64,000 nucleotides of DNA from Eutreptiella sp. 'Long Island Sound 2002' (Eukaryota; Euglenozoa; Euglenophyceae; Eutreptiales; Eutreptiaceae): NCBI GenBank assembly GCA_964036045.1, contig OZ038388.1:2303501-2367500 (forward strand). Reading direction: 5' to 3'. Shown one piece after another: positions 52,683-63,515 of this stretch. The notes beneath the pieces are model-generated. The model worked only from the letters and a program-made list of their open reading frames with translations. It did not search any database and had not been told where the DNA came from. The translations under genes were made by a program, and so were the position numbers. Each line of letters starts with the position of its first letter. The stretch's first letter is position 1.

Positions 52683-53183
52683 CTAGCGGCTGACGCAGTC
52701 AGCAGCGTTAAGCGCGTTCTCGACATACGTTAACCCCACCGACACTCCTTGCCACCGCAGCCCGTCCGCGACGCGACGCAAAATACGCTGCTGGGCCACC
52801 AGCAGCGTGGAGGCGCGGCCCCAAAGGATCTGGACTATCGCACCCACGTTGTCCGTAACCAAATCTACATGCCGACAACCAGAAATCCGTGCAACATCGA
52901 GCGCGCACACAACCCCAAACAATTCGGCCGACTGCTGGCTACCGACCCACGGTGGGCACCTGCGGATGGCAGGGCCCTCCGAGCTCCATACCCCCACAAA
53001 AAACCCCCATGGTGCAACCGGGCAAGCAGCAGCATCAGTGTACACGCGGATTGCCGGCCCTCCGGTCGGCTGCGGCTCCCATCCCCTACCCCCCGCAGCG
53101 ATCGCCTCCAGAAGGTCCCCTGCACACGGCAAAAGGTACACAACGTGCCAAAGGCGGTCCCAGACGAAGCCACGCGCGCGCAC
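52683..53183 (-). pseudogene. RNase H of the 52-53-kb YR element
   Basis: IRVYTDAAACPVAPWGFFVG (Asp), QQSAELFGVVCALDVA (Glu), VDLVTDNVGAIVQILWG (Asp) and YVENALNAADCVSR. The frame is open for 166 codons and the four acidic positions appear kept. It overlaps the RT frame by about 100 nt, implying one frameshift. Confidence 0.75.
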
Positions 53184-53679
53184 CCGCGAGGAAGCACCCT
53201 GCCGAAAAATCTGGGCGTGCCAGCCATCCGATGCGCCCTAGCAGCCTCTGCAGGGGCTTGCGCGTGCAGTGGGACACGCTGAATGTAACCCGGCAGCTCA
53301 CAATGTGACGCAGCCCTTCGGGCTTATGCGCAACACGAGGCCTATCTAGACTGAGCTGCTTCCCCATCCAGGTGAGGGGTTGCGTGGCATGGAGGACCGA
53401 CTTAGGGTTGACAATGAAGCCCTTGCGGGCCAAATGTGCCGCCGTGTCACGCGCCACCTGGGTGGTAATCAACCTGTCCCGTCCCACAAAAAGTATAGTG
53501 TCCAGATATTGTACAATGACCATATGTGTGTCACGCATCTCAAAAACGTGACAGACCCATAAAAGTGTTGAATAAAAGCTGAGACCGCCTTGAACATAGA
53601 GCAATCCACCGATCTCGCAGTCCCATGGGCAGAGCCACCACTCCAGCCTGCCTAAGTACCCTTGTGGCGTTTGGCACAC
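53086..53679 (-). pseudogene. Reverse transcriptase of the 52-53-kb YR element
   Basis: VIVQYLDTILFVGRD (motif C with the second Asp changed to Thr, so probably inactive), ARKGFIVNPKSVLHATQPL, TWMGKQLSL and PLQRLLGRIGWLARPDFSAG (thumb). Motifs A and B are not clearly readable upstream. It differs from elements 1 and 2, so it is a separate lineage. Confidence 0.75.
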
Positions 53680-54190
53680 CGCCGCTGAGTGTCACTAACA
53701 TCCGTGCATGGGCGGTAGGCGCAAGTCTTCCCAGATCATTTCAGCCGCGTCTGAATCCGATCCTCCCCGTAGCCCCACCGTAGACTCGGAGTACGTGCCT
53801 GGCTGTCATGGGAGCGCGGTACTCCACATGCCTATCACAACGAGACGTGCGGCAACCCGGAGTGATGCAAAAGAGTAAGAGACTGAGTCTGAGCCCCGAT
53901 TGCCTTTCACCGTAGCCTTCATCTACACTGTGCTTGTCATCGAGCCCTGGTTGTGCCAGCACTTGAGCCCTCGTTGGGCCTGAGCTGTCACCCCGGTCTT
54001 TGGTACACCAATACATGCCTAGTCTTCCACAGAGTGCCGTCGTTGGTTCGCCTCCCAAGGGGGGCAGGGAAACCCCAAAACCCCCTTGTTTTTGTGGACC
54101 TGAGATGCTGTGGATGTGAGGCGCAGAGGTGGCAAGGCAGAGTGGTGCCTTTGCCGAAGAAGATGTATGATGCCACACCTCACATTGGAC

Positions 54191-54313
54191 ATGTAGTTTC
54201 CGTTGAAACTGAAGTTTAATCAGTTCCCTAGAATTGCTGTTGTCTGTGCATTTATGCAGCATGCAGATGATTTCTGCTCTCCCTTAGTCGATTTTCGTAA
54301 TCGAAACGGAGGA
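54191..54313 (+). repeat. YR-element repeat A1, inverted relative to A2 at 50.6 kb
   Basis: About 115 bp match the reverse complement of 50,568-50,684. It directly precedes the plus-strand gag of 54.3-55.5 kb. Confidence 0.7.
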
Positions 54314-55560
54314 TGTGCCGCATGGTTTGGATGCCCTGATCAAATCTTCCACCGAACACTGGGAAAAATAGTCAGAACATGTAGGCAAGAAGCAGTATTG
54401 GACCCGGCCAACTCGGAGTGGAACAAGATCAATCAGAGACAAAGTTGGGTGGCCCGGATGCAGCATGCCGTCTAATAGGTGGTGCCTGCAGTGCATGACG
54501 CCCAGGAGCAACGGAACCTGCTGGCAGTGTACGAGCTCTACACAAGGACACTTTTGAAAGTTCCAGACCTTGTGTTCATGCCTGGTGAGCCGGAGAGGGA
54601 CAAGCCTGAGATCTGGGTCAAGCGACCGGACCAGTACAGGGTGGCCTACATGAAGCTGCTGTCAGGCAAGCGCAAGAAGGTGGAGAACCCCGACGCAGGA
54701 GGAGGCGGCCCAAGAACCCAACGCGCACTGCAGGCGGGGACCGCCGAGATCGTGAACTCCAGTAGCACGACGCCCGAGAAGCAAGTCATCGGAGCTGGAG
54801 GAAATGAAGGGGCCGGGGCGACCCCGCCCCAGGATCTGGCTGGCATGACCGATGTGCCGATGAATGAGAATGGAACAACGGCCGGTATGGAGCTGCTTTC
54901 CTTGTAGAAAGAACCTCTGGGTCTAAACAGGGACAAATTGCGCCGATTCCGCCAACGAAAGGGGGCCCCAAAGTGGGTACGCAGGCTGTCAAAAATGTTG
55001 GAAACCATGGCAAAAAAAAGTGCAGAAGAGGTGCCCATGGGTGTGATCATGCCAAAGATCTGGGACGTCATCATGGAGTTGGTTAAGCACGGCAAACGCC
55101 TCCTAAAGGACGAAGCCAAGAACAGGAAGCAACGAGGGCGGGAGAAGAAGAAAAGTGCAAAGGCCAAGGCGAAAAAGCGAGCCAAGAAGGAGCAAAAGCG
55201 CCGGAAGCAGGAGAGTCAAAAAAAGGCCAAACGGGCGGACACGGACTCGTCGCATGAATCCACTTCGTCAAGCGGCTCCTCCGACACCACAAGTTCCGAC
55301 TTGTTGAGCGACTCCTCCTTTGACACCGACAATTCATCTGACAGGGACCGGAAAAGCAAGTCACGGGATGGTGGGGGCCGGGATGGGACACTGAAACCCC
55401 TGAGAGGGCGCCCGGAGGATTTTGAGTTCCGGTGGAGCAACGGACAGAAGCACTTTCGCACCTATAAAGGAACCTGGTAAGACTGCACCAACCCGCCCCC
55501 TCGACCGTGCAAATTCTGTGGCGACCGCCACTGGGCGTTCCAAAGTGCTGAGTTCGGATG
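54300..55560 (+). pseudogene. Gag of a YR element, plus strand, with damaged zinc knuckle
   Basis: Blocks: RTCRQEAVLDPANSEWNKI, TAA-TAG at 54,473-54,478, EQRNLLAVYELYTRTLLK, DQYRVAYMKLLSGKRKK, TAG at 54,905-54,907, KLRRFRQRKGAPKWVRRL, a Lys-rich helix (KAKAKKRAKKEQKRRK), a Ser/Asp-rich stretch, TAA at 55,478-55,480, and PCKFCGDRHWAF, matching PCGECGDSHWIWDC of element 2 but lacking the last Cys. The overlapping frame 55,422-55,718 (RANSVATATGRSKVL) parallels the YR start of element 2 (VENVATATGYGTAKL). Downstream YR is lost. Confidence 0.6.
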
Positions 55561-55719
55561 CCGCTGAGGCGGCCCAGCGGACCCCCATGTCCGGGGGGGG
55601 GGGGGGCGCTGGCCGACAATGGGCACTTATCCGTGCCGGAGCGTTTTTGGATCCGTTCGTGGACCAGCAAAATCTTCCAAAGCACCTTTTGGACAAAATC
55701 TTTAGCATGGGGCGATAGT

Positions 55720-58550
55720 GCTACTATTGCCCACAATTCCCACATTCTTGGTGACTGCGGATCATAGACCCCTGGTTGAGACGCATAGAATTGGAGTAGC
55801 CTACCTTTGGTCCAGTTCATGCTGTGTGCCACTGGTGAGTCCAAAGCCTCCTTGGATTTCAGTGAATTCATTGTACCGGTCCCACGCGAATACACCGTCC
55901 CCCACGTGCGCGGTGCCGGGAGAGGGGGGGGGGAGGGGGGGCTCGCATTTGGACGCCAACTATCCCCCCGCCCCCCACTAACTGTTGGCCCGAGGCCCCT
56001 TGGCCATGAGCAATGGATATAGGACTCACATACACCCCCGTGACACACGTATTTGGTGATAGTCACAACTCTCAGTTCATTGTGTCAATTTGTCGCACTG
56101 CACCATGATCCCGTTCTACATCGAGTTTTCCTTGGTACCACCGCACAAACTTTCCTTGGGCCATTTGGGTCATCTCTCACCCCTCCCACAGGCGCCGGTT
56201 AGTGATGCACATCCCATCTGCAGCCTGCACAACCTGTGGCATATGCGGATCTATCCCGTTTAGCCTACAATATATATCTTGCATCTTCATGCAGATGCCT
56301 AAACACAACACCGCCGCCTGCAGCCCACCCTACCAGGGCATGGCGGATACAATCCAGTGCAGGGCCCCATCCCTGCGCCCACAGCCTCATGTTCCCAGTG
56401 ACTTCGCTTCGTGTGCCACTCGGTTTCACCATTTGAACGCCTCCACGGGTAGGCACTTGGCCCGACCAAATCCTATAGCAAGCATAAGTGTTCTCTTTGT
56501 GTTCCAATTCAGGGCCCAATCAAGGAGAGGCACCATCTGAACTCACAAAATCGATGCCAGTAGCCGATGTGACCTCCGTTCGGTTTCTGGTTGCCTCAAC
56601 TTAATCTGCACAAAGATCCCTGCTCGTCCTTCCGGCATCAGTGGCACGAGGTGGACGATAAGTCCCACCAGGGCAACAAACTCACAACGTTCCGCATCAA
56701 GGAGTGTGCACCGTGCCTCATGTTCAAGCTTCTTCAACCCACGAGGGCGCATGAAAGCTTCATTACCCGTTGACAGTGACTCGCACTAATAGAGGTCTCG
56801 CCTTAGCTCAAAAATACTGTTACAACCAAACAGTAGCAGGCTTGGGCCACAGGGGGGGCGCAGCAACGGGCCATACGCCGACTCCCTCCCACTTTCCAGC
56901 CACTTTCAGGGAGGGGGGGGGGGGGGGGGGGGCTCCCGGACCCCAACATATATGGCTTAAAATGACCGCCTTCTCGCGCTGAGCATTTTGAGGTATGTAT
57001 GTTGTGGTAAAAAAAATTTGAAACGGGGAGAGGGGGGGGCATGGTAGGTGGTACTTTTGTTTGAGGGCGTAGCACCCCCAGCTACGTCACCCCTGCATGC
57101 TATGGGGTCTCCAGAAAAGGGGAGGAAATCAAAAGTCGCTAATTCACCCGTGCCTTCTCGGGGGCCCACAAGTGGGCGGAGTTGCTACGTTACCCTTGTG
57201 TTCCCGGGGATTCCCAGAAAAAGGGACAAAAAGAGAAGTAGCTGCGGAACCCTTGCATTTGCAAAGTAGATTCATGATGAACCATGCGAAAAAAAAGGAG
57301 AAAACAAAGCCAAACCTTCAAACATCCGCGTCCTCCACTGCCTCACATTCACCACCACCAGGATTTGAACCCACGACCTTCCACTGCAATTGCATAGTGC
57401 CACCAACGAGGGCACTCAGCTTCACTGAACATCAATGCTATGAGATGAGATAAGGATTTTGCACTACCTGAGAAAATGCCGATTTTGGTCCATTATTAAA
57501 TTCTCCTGAAAATTCCAAGTATATTAAGTAGAGACACATGGGGTGAAAACACATTTTTGTACCCTTTGCCATATCAAGCAAAATTGCTTATGCCACCTTT
57601 GGTACCAATGGTCCGGCACTTTCCAGCCAATTTCCAGGCAGGGGGGGGGGTCGGCGTCAAGGGCGCGGGCCCAGCCCCCCCCCCCCCCGTCCCGTGGCTT
57701 GTGCATCAGCTCGCACGGGCGCATGCATATTTTGCTGTCCGTTGATAGTGTCTCGCACTCACCTCAGTTCTACCTTGTTGTCTGGGGAACCCACCATCCA
57801 CCCATTCCCTGCTACCCTAAAGTGGGAGCTAAGAAAAAAACGACCTCCTTGCCGGTTGGGAGCGGACGATTATCCCGAGGCCATGAGCAACGGATACGGG
57901 ACTGACATACACCCTATGTGCCCTGCCCCCCCCCCCCCCCAAGGTTCGAACCCCCCTTGGAAGGCTCACGGGTTCTGGATGATACTGCTATAGTATGATG
58001 GCTATACCTATTATATGTCTCCCCATTCCCAAAGACCATCGTGTCATCCCCTCCTCAGACACTGTGCAGTTTCGTCTTCACTCGCCGAGGCGATTATGGT
58101 ATGTGTGATGGGCTGCCTCAATTCAACCTGTCCCAATTTCAAGTTGAGGTTGAAAAATTGGGGTGTTCGGGATAGTCGGTGCTTCCCATTTATCCCTAGG
58201 ATCCGGCTTCCGGGCTTTCGGCTATTCCCGGTTCATATTCACGAAGAAGTGCGGGATTTGAACCCACGCTCCGGAAGATTGGCCTGGTGCATGATGCCAC
58301 TACAGTATCCTCTCTACTGCTTGCACCAAAAGGTAAGGTGAACTGCATGTGCTACCTAAACTCATTACTTCATAAGTGTGGCACAGTTTCTTCTCACGTG
58401 TCCCTCCCATTCACTTACCTCCGTGCTGGGAGCCGACTCCGTGTCCTTAGAATAGCCACCTACAAGTCCCGCATACAGACCATGATCCTGTGCCGGAGCG
58501 AAGTCACATGCCCCGCTGGATCCTTTGGATACCGCACTGTGCCCTGAATT
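55720..58550. other. SINE-like, tRNA-derived repeats, no gene
   Basis: B-box-like sequences, read on the minus strand, lie at about 57,361 (GTGGGTTCAAATCC) and 58,254 (GTGGGTTCAAATCCCGC, with a perfect 5-bp T stem). A plus-strand GGTTCGAACCC is at 57,943. Accompanying diverged duplicates include 55,986-56,034 versus 57,877-57,913 (ATGAGCAA(T/C)GGATA) and 56,748-56,790 versus 57,718-57,760 (GTTGA(C/T)AGTG.CTCGCACT). Together they suggest several copies of a tRNA-derived SINE. Confidence 0.45.
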
Positions 58551-58553
58551 GTC

Positions 58554-58955
58554 TCAACTCCGTTCCCCAAGATCTACCGCAAACTCACGCAGCGACTCAT
58601 CGTCATTGCCGTCAAACGATGACTCCGAAGGGGACCGGACTTCCGGCTCCGTCACTGCTCCCACAACCGGAGGTGGAGCGGGTTTCCCGTGTACCACCCC
58701 CCACAAAGGACTCTGGCACATGCCACTAATTGCCAGGTCATTGGCAATTTCATGGCCTTCAAGCCCCGCTTGTGAGGGGACTCGAACCCATTGCAATATG
58801 TCACCAATGTAAGACAGGATGTCCAGTAGCTCAACCCGCAATCTTACGTTTGTACAAGGCCCTCTAGAGCCCACCCAACCATTTTGTTGCCATTTGCGCG
58901 ATGCCCCCCCCCCCCCGGCCCTAACACCACATACGCCGAAACATTGACCACACAT
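58554..58955 (-). pseudogene. LINE RNase H C-terminal remnant
   Basis: NGWVGSRGPCTNVRLRVELL and LQWVRVPSQAGLEGHEIAND align with KWVGSRGPLAHVELWEDL and WVPSHVGVTGNEHADA of the 32-kb LINE. The conserved His of VPSH is Gln here and the last catalytic Asp appears to be Asn, so it is inactive. Confidence 0.6.
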
Positions 58956-59365
58956 ATCTTACAATCCGTAGTCTACAAACGTCTTAATGCAACAATGACC
59001 GCCACCACATCTGCCGCGTTGTTGGTTTGTGTCTCCTCCGCACTTAAAGATTCGGGAATTCTCAAATCCGGTCCGACCTCTGAGGGGGGGGGGGGGGGCA
59101 TGCACCCCATATCCTCCCACCCTTAGGACACACACTGAAGTTGTCCTTGGCGGAGAACCGGCTGTGTAAACCAGACAATACTCCTTTCGTACCGCATCAG
59201 ATATTTTGTCCTCTACCGATCACAATACCTCATCTTGTACCTTGCATTTCTTAGGAGTCACCTGAACCGCTGCCGCCTCACGTGCTCTGGGCGCTGTTGG
59301 GCTTTGCGGCACGGGTTGGGAACTGGGAGCCTTTTGCGGTAGTATTCCTGTCTCCAAGAACTACG

Positions 59366-59833
59366 TCAATGCACACACGAACACCTTTGGGTGAGACAAC
59401 CAATCACCCCCCCTCGGCCCCCGGCTGTGGCAACCAAGCCTTCAGCACCTCTATGCACACTGATAGTAACAAGTCCAGTGTCACTTTGGCAGGCCTCCTT
59501 TACCACCAAGCTGTGCTTCCGAAAGGCGTCCCTCGCGAGCCACACCATGACGCCAATCAGCGACTTCATAGCAGAACTCGCAGTTTTTTTTGGCAGAAAC
59601 ACATCTACTGTAGACACTCTTTGAGTACCTCTCGGCCAATACACATTCAACACGAGTTTAATTGCCGTGTAGAACCTACAACCTCGGAAAGCATGCCTCA
59701 TGGTCTCCTGTGATCCGCACAGTGGGCACGCCTTGGTCCCCGAGTGTACAAACACTCTAGAATGAACTGATAGTTTATTCCAGAGACACACCTGTATACA
59801 CTCTTTGGTTTCCGGGCCAACCCGTAAATCCAA
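59366..59833 (-). pseudogene. LINE zinc-binding (zf-RVT-like) region
   Basis: 155 open codons with CPLCGSQETMRHAFRGCRFY (C-x2-C-x7-H-x4-C) followed by VWLARDAFRKHSLVV. Same domain order as the 32.3-33.7-kb LINE, where CILCSVPETIKHVLTAC precedes RNase H. Confidence 0.65.
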
Positions 59834-60569
59834 AAAAACTGTCCCAACCAGTGGTGATTGTCTGTAGGGATACGCAAAGTCCGGCGCTCAAAATTGCGAG
59901 AAAAAGCCCCTGCCCCGCACTATGTACCATTGCGTGGTCTGGTCAAAGGGACCCGACCGGATAGAGGTCATCGACGACCTTCCTTGAAAATAATCCGGCC
60001 GCAACGTAGCTGGTAGTGATCGAATCATACGCGCATTTTCCTCCACCATCAGATCCCCCTACGTTACCACCCCTTGTGCAATCAACGCAGTGCCGTAATA
60101 TGTGTGCTGACGTACATTCTTGAAGAACACCGACTGCCACAAAGGCACTTCGGACACATCACTAGGGGGGGGGGGGGCAGATCGGGTTCACCCTTCGCCT
60201 CACCAGAGAAAAGGGCTTTGTCGACTAGGCCAGAAAGCTGACGTCCGACGGGGCCTGGTGCACTGCACCAAACCATTTTCGGGTACACTGTCCTGAGCAC
60301 GTGGACACAATTTCGGTGCCTTTGCTATTGTTTGCGAGAGCTGTAGGGGGTAATTGCTCGAGGAATCGTTGCTGCACCCGGTGCCAATGAAGCATTTTGC
60401 CATGGCATGTCATAAGACAAACATTGGCAGGCATTTTACCCAAGAAAATCTCCTTTTTTTGGTTTTGTGTGCACACCATACCCAACTGTAAGTATGGGAA
60501 CAAATGCGGCTCTAAGGAATAGCCAATCTTACACACCCACCTTCGGAGATCAAACATTACCTCCGGTGC

Positions 60570-60845
60570 AAAGGTGTCCGTTCGCGACCTGCAATTGCCA
60601 GAGCGCATCTTCCTGTTGAAGATCCTGATCCCGCCAGTGCTACGCTGGACGGCAAAGGCCTACTGCCCATGTGAATCGGTTATAAGGCAGGTGAAAATGG
60701 TATATAGAATCGCCGTTCGCTTAAACAGCCGTGGACGGTATTTTGCTGCACTGTCACAAATGTGGTTTGGTTTCTATTGCTACCCCCGGAGGCGTTCCTC
60801 TGGCATCAGGCAGCGTACCGGTATGTTTGTGCGGTGTAGGCAAGG
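60570..60845 (+). pseudogene. Inverted post-RT segment of the LINE
   Basis: On the plus strand: LPERIFLLKILIPPVLRWTA, ESVIRQVKMVYRIAVRLNSR, then in another frame GLVSIATPGGVPLASG. This is the LINE region that normally follows YLGIRLG (ER..LLK..ILPVL.W.A.AYYP...NSWG). All neighbours on both sides are on the minus strand. Confidence 0.6.
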
Positions 60846-61023
60846 ATGACACGATGCGGGCTCTCCGGAGGCATTCATGGAGAGCTGGTGCAAAGATCTG
60901 GTCCAGTGTGAGGCCCCATTCCGTGTGCGGTCCGTCTAAGGCCGATAGGATGTTTCCTAGTCTAATGCCTAAATACCGCACCCAGTGACGTACCGTAATT
61001 CCTTCCCTATGGAAGACCTCGAC

Positions 61024-61470
61024 CTAGGGCACCGAGTCCAGATTGCGGACGATTGCCGCTGTTTTTTTGATGTTTAGTTGTAGACTGGAAAAATCTCCGA
61101 ACTCATACATTATCCGGCTCACTGTGTGCAGAATTTGTGGCTTATAGGCAAACAGGACAAAAATGATCAGATCACCAGCATACATCATTATCTCCAACCT
61201 CGGCAGTCTTGCAAGCAGGGGGTAGATAATCACCGAAGAGACTAAAGCAAACATGGCTGGTAACAGAGTGCCTCCCTGCCGTGTCCCTTCCCCTGGTACA
61301 TGTTGCACACCTGCCACAAACCCACCCGCCACACTATACAAGTATGGGGATTTCATTGTCCAAAGGAAGAACTTAATCAACGGGGTTGGAACACATAGTG
61401 AGATCAACACTGCCTCCGTTAGCTCATGACTCATCGTAGGGTATGCATTTGAAAAATCAATGCTGAGCCC
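61024..61470 (-). pseudogene. LINE reverse transcriptase palm
   Basis: Motif A DFSNAYPT, motif B GEGTRQGGTLLPAMF and motif C YAGD (YADD expected, second-to-last position Gly), then FSSLQLNIKKTAAIV. The motif C change should abolish activity if it is not a sequencing error. A frameshift separates it from the upstream QKGF block. Confidence 0.7.
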
Positions 61471-61710
61471 ACGGTGCTCTGGAGTTGAAAATGGGGTCCC
61501 AAATGCATCTGTGTTTCGAAAATCCTTTTTGTTGCCGTGGGACTAGCTTTTGGAGGATGTCCTCCAAATGGATCAATATGACGCTTGTAATCCATTTTTT
61601 TGTAACACCGACTGAAGGGCAATGGGTCGCAAATACACAAATCAAGCCTCCGCTTCCTAGGCTGGTCTGTAAAAGCGCACACCAAGGTCTAGCAAGTGGT
61701 ACCGCCATTA

Positions 61711-62756
61711 GCTCCGCCTCAGGACAAGTCCAACCTTCCCCTGTGGCATTGTGTGCAGTCCCGCAATGATTTTCGGTACACTTATTACAACACCAAGTTG
61801 ATCAGAGAAGGTGTAACGACATTGGGGCAGTACCAGGCAATGGAAAGCCACAGGCTCCTCAATTTTATGCCGTGCGATACATGGAAGTGCACTTGCGGAG
61901 GTTGAGTGCATCTAGAAGTCGGGGACGGAGTGGACATGGCTTGGTATTATTGGCTCTGCAAAGGCATTTGACTCTACCGGCCACAGTCTCCTTCATATAC
62001 CTGTGCCAGGGAGTGTCGGTCTCACTCGAGGTTTTCCACTGCTCCCCTCAGCCCCTCAAAGCTGGGATCGTAGCCACTGCAATGTTCCGAAGGTTCATGG
62101 AATTCAGTATGTACAACTAGAGGTGCATCATTGCTGGCACTTTGGTGGCCTGCTCTGTCTGCGTTCTGATCCCTGTTTGTCCCCCTATTTGTTCCCCTGC
62201 ACCCTTGCTAACCCTAAAAGGACTGGATGGGGCCCCGGCAGGCAGGTGCCCTATGCGTACTCGCGCATTCATGAATCTGTTCTGCATGTGCATGTGCCCT
62301 GGGCGACAAGACACCCCGGGCTATACCCGTGACCAAACACTGGGCTCACGCCACTCTGCCTGATTGCATGAAGAGTGGTAACTGCACTGTGCAGCGCAGG
62401 TGCCACACCCTTGAAAAGTGATGGCATAAGCCGGGCGTGCCCCGGTCACAAGTGTTGACTGACGAGTACCGTCCGCCTGCCGGAGGCGTCAAAAGCAAGA
62501 AGCTCTATGCGTACTCGCGCATTCATGGACCTGATCTGCATGTGCATATGCCGTAGGCGACAAGACACCCCGGGCTAAGCCCGTGACAAAACACGGGGCT
62601 CACGTCACTTTGCCTGCTTCTAGGGAGTGTCGGGTCACCTCAACAAATTAGCACGCATGGCGAACACCCATTGTGGCCACAAACATGGCCGTCAATGTCA
62701 CACATTACGCAAGGTCGGTACTACATGTCACTTACCTACATACATACCCCCCCCCC
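61711..62756. other. Non-coding, with a direct repeat pair
   Basis: Bases 62,250-62,365 and 62,505-62,620 are direct copies (CTATGCGTACTCGCGCATTCATG, GCGACAAGACACCCCGGGCTA, GGGCTCACG). The spacing is 255 bp. No gene recognised. Confidence 0.6.
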
Positions 62757-63515
62757 CCCCATGCGCAAGCACGGCCAAGGTCAGAACAAATAACGGTCAC
62801 ACGGGGTGCCCGTGCTTAGACAAGCCCGTGCTTGCGCGCGACACGCAACACAAACCGACACTGCACACAGAAAACATGCTTGTACCCCACACCAAGCACA
62901 TCACTCACAAACATGGCACTAGAACACAACGTGTAGGCAAAATTCAGCATGGTCCTCGTGTCCTTACTGCCCATCAACGGGTACGGAATAGAAACCCTTT
63001 CCAACCTTGCACTTCATCTTAAATGGTTGCACATGTTTCCCCTTCGGGACAGGCTTTGGAGCAGGCTTGGCTGCAGGTTGGGGAATAGGTTTAGTCTACC
63101 TGTGATGGTTATGGGGATGGGCTGCGAATTGGGAAGAGGACGCGATCAAAAGGTGCATGATGCTCAAGGTCATACCCATTCCTCATGTACTTCAAATAAA
63201 TGAAGTTATCTCCACGCGTAGAAGGACAACGATGGTGTTAGGTGCATGCTCACCAGTGGATTGGATGTATGTGACACCCAAGCCAGCGAAAGCAACATTT
63301 TTGATGGTGAAAAACCACAGCAAACCAATTACCATTGGGTTGCAGTACCAATCAGAATGTTGTTGTGAGCAAGAGGAACCATCACAAACATGACCCAGCC
63401 CTTCTTTCCCGTACAATCGGCAGACAATCACAAAACAATGAATTTCTGACCATAAAAACCATCAAAACAACGGTCACACGGGGTCTTTGTGCTTAGACAA
63501 GGCCCTGCTTGCGAA
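62757..63515 (-). repeat. Dispersed ORF-bearing repeat family, copy 3 (longest)
   Basis: The left end has GCGCAAGCACGG (62,762) pairing with CCCGTGCTTGCGCGC (62,825). The phrase AACGGTCACACGGGGT...GTGCTTAGACAAG.CC occurs at 62,791 and again at 63,471, forming terminal direct repeats. The minus frame 63,192-63,431 (CSQQHSDWYCNPM, GLGVTYIQSTGEHAPNT) continues in another frame with FIYLKYMRNGYDLEHHAPFD, which matches copy 2. Probably a decayed small mobile element with an uncharacterised protein. Confidence 0.6.

Larger units (their letters stand above)
58554..61710 (-). mobile_element. Decayed LINE (RT, zinc finger, RNase H tail)
   Basis: Minus-strand order: VPRQQKGFSKHRCIWDPIF (61.54 kb), GLSIDFSNAYPTMSHEL (motif A), GTRQGGTLLPAMFALV (motif B), MMYAGDLIIF (motif C), LNIKKTAAIVRN, YLGIRLGN, an inverted segment (about 60,570-60,845), CPLCGSQETMRHAFRGCRF (zinc finger, about 59.74 kb) and VPSQAGLEGHEIANDLA (RNase H end, about 58.78 kb). 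Stops and frameshifts throughout; the endonuclease is missing. Related to the intact fragment at 32.3-33.7 kb. Confidence 0.75.

Noticed and set aside
55083-56066. 327-codon minus-strand frame opposite the gag at 54.3-55.5 kb
   Set aside because: Ser/Pro/Arg-rich shadow of the Lys/Ser/Asp-rich gag and poly-G tract.
57340-58330. Functional tRNA genes
   Set aside because: B boxes are good but the acceptor and other stems do not pair into a cloverleaf.
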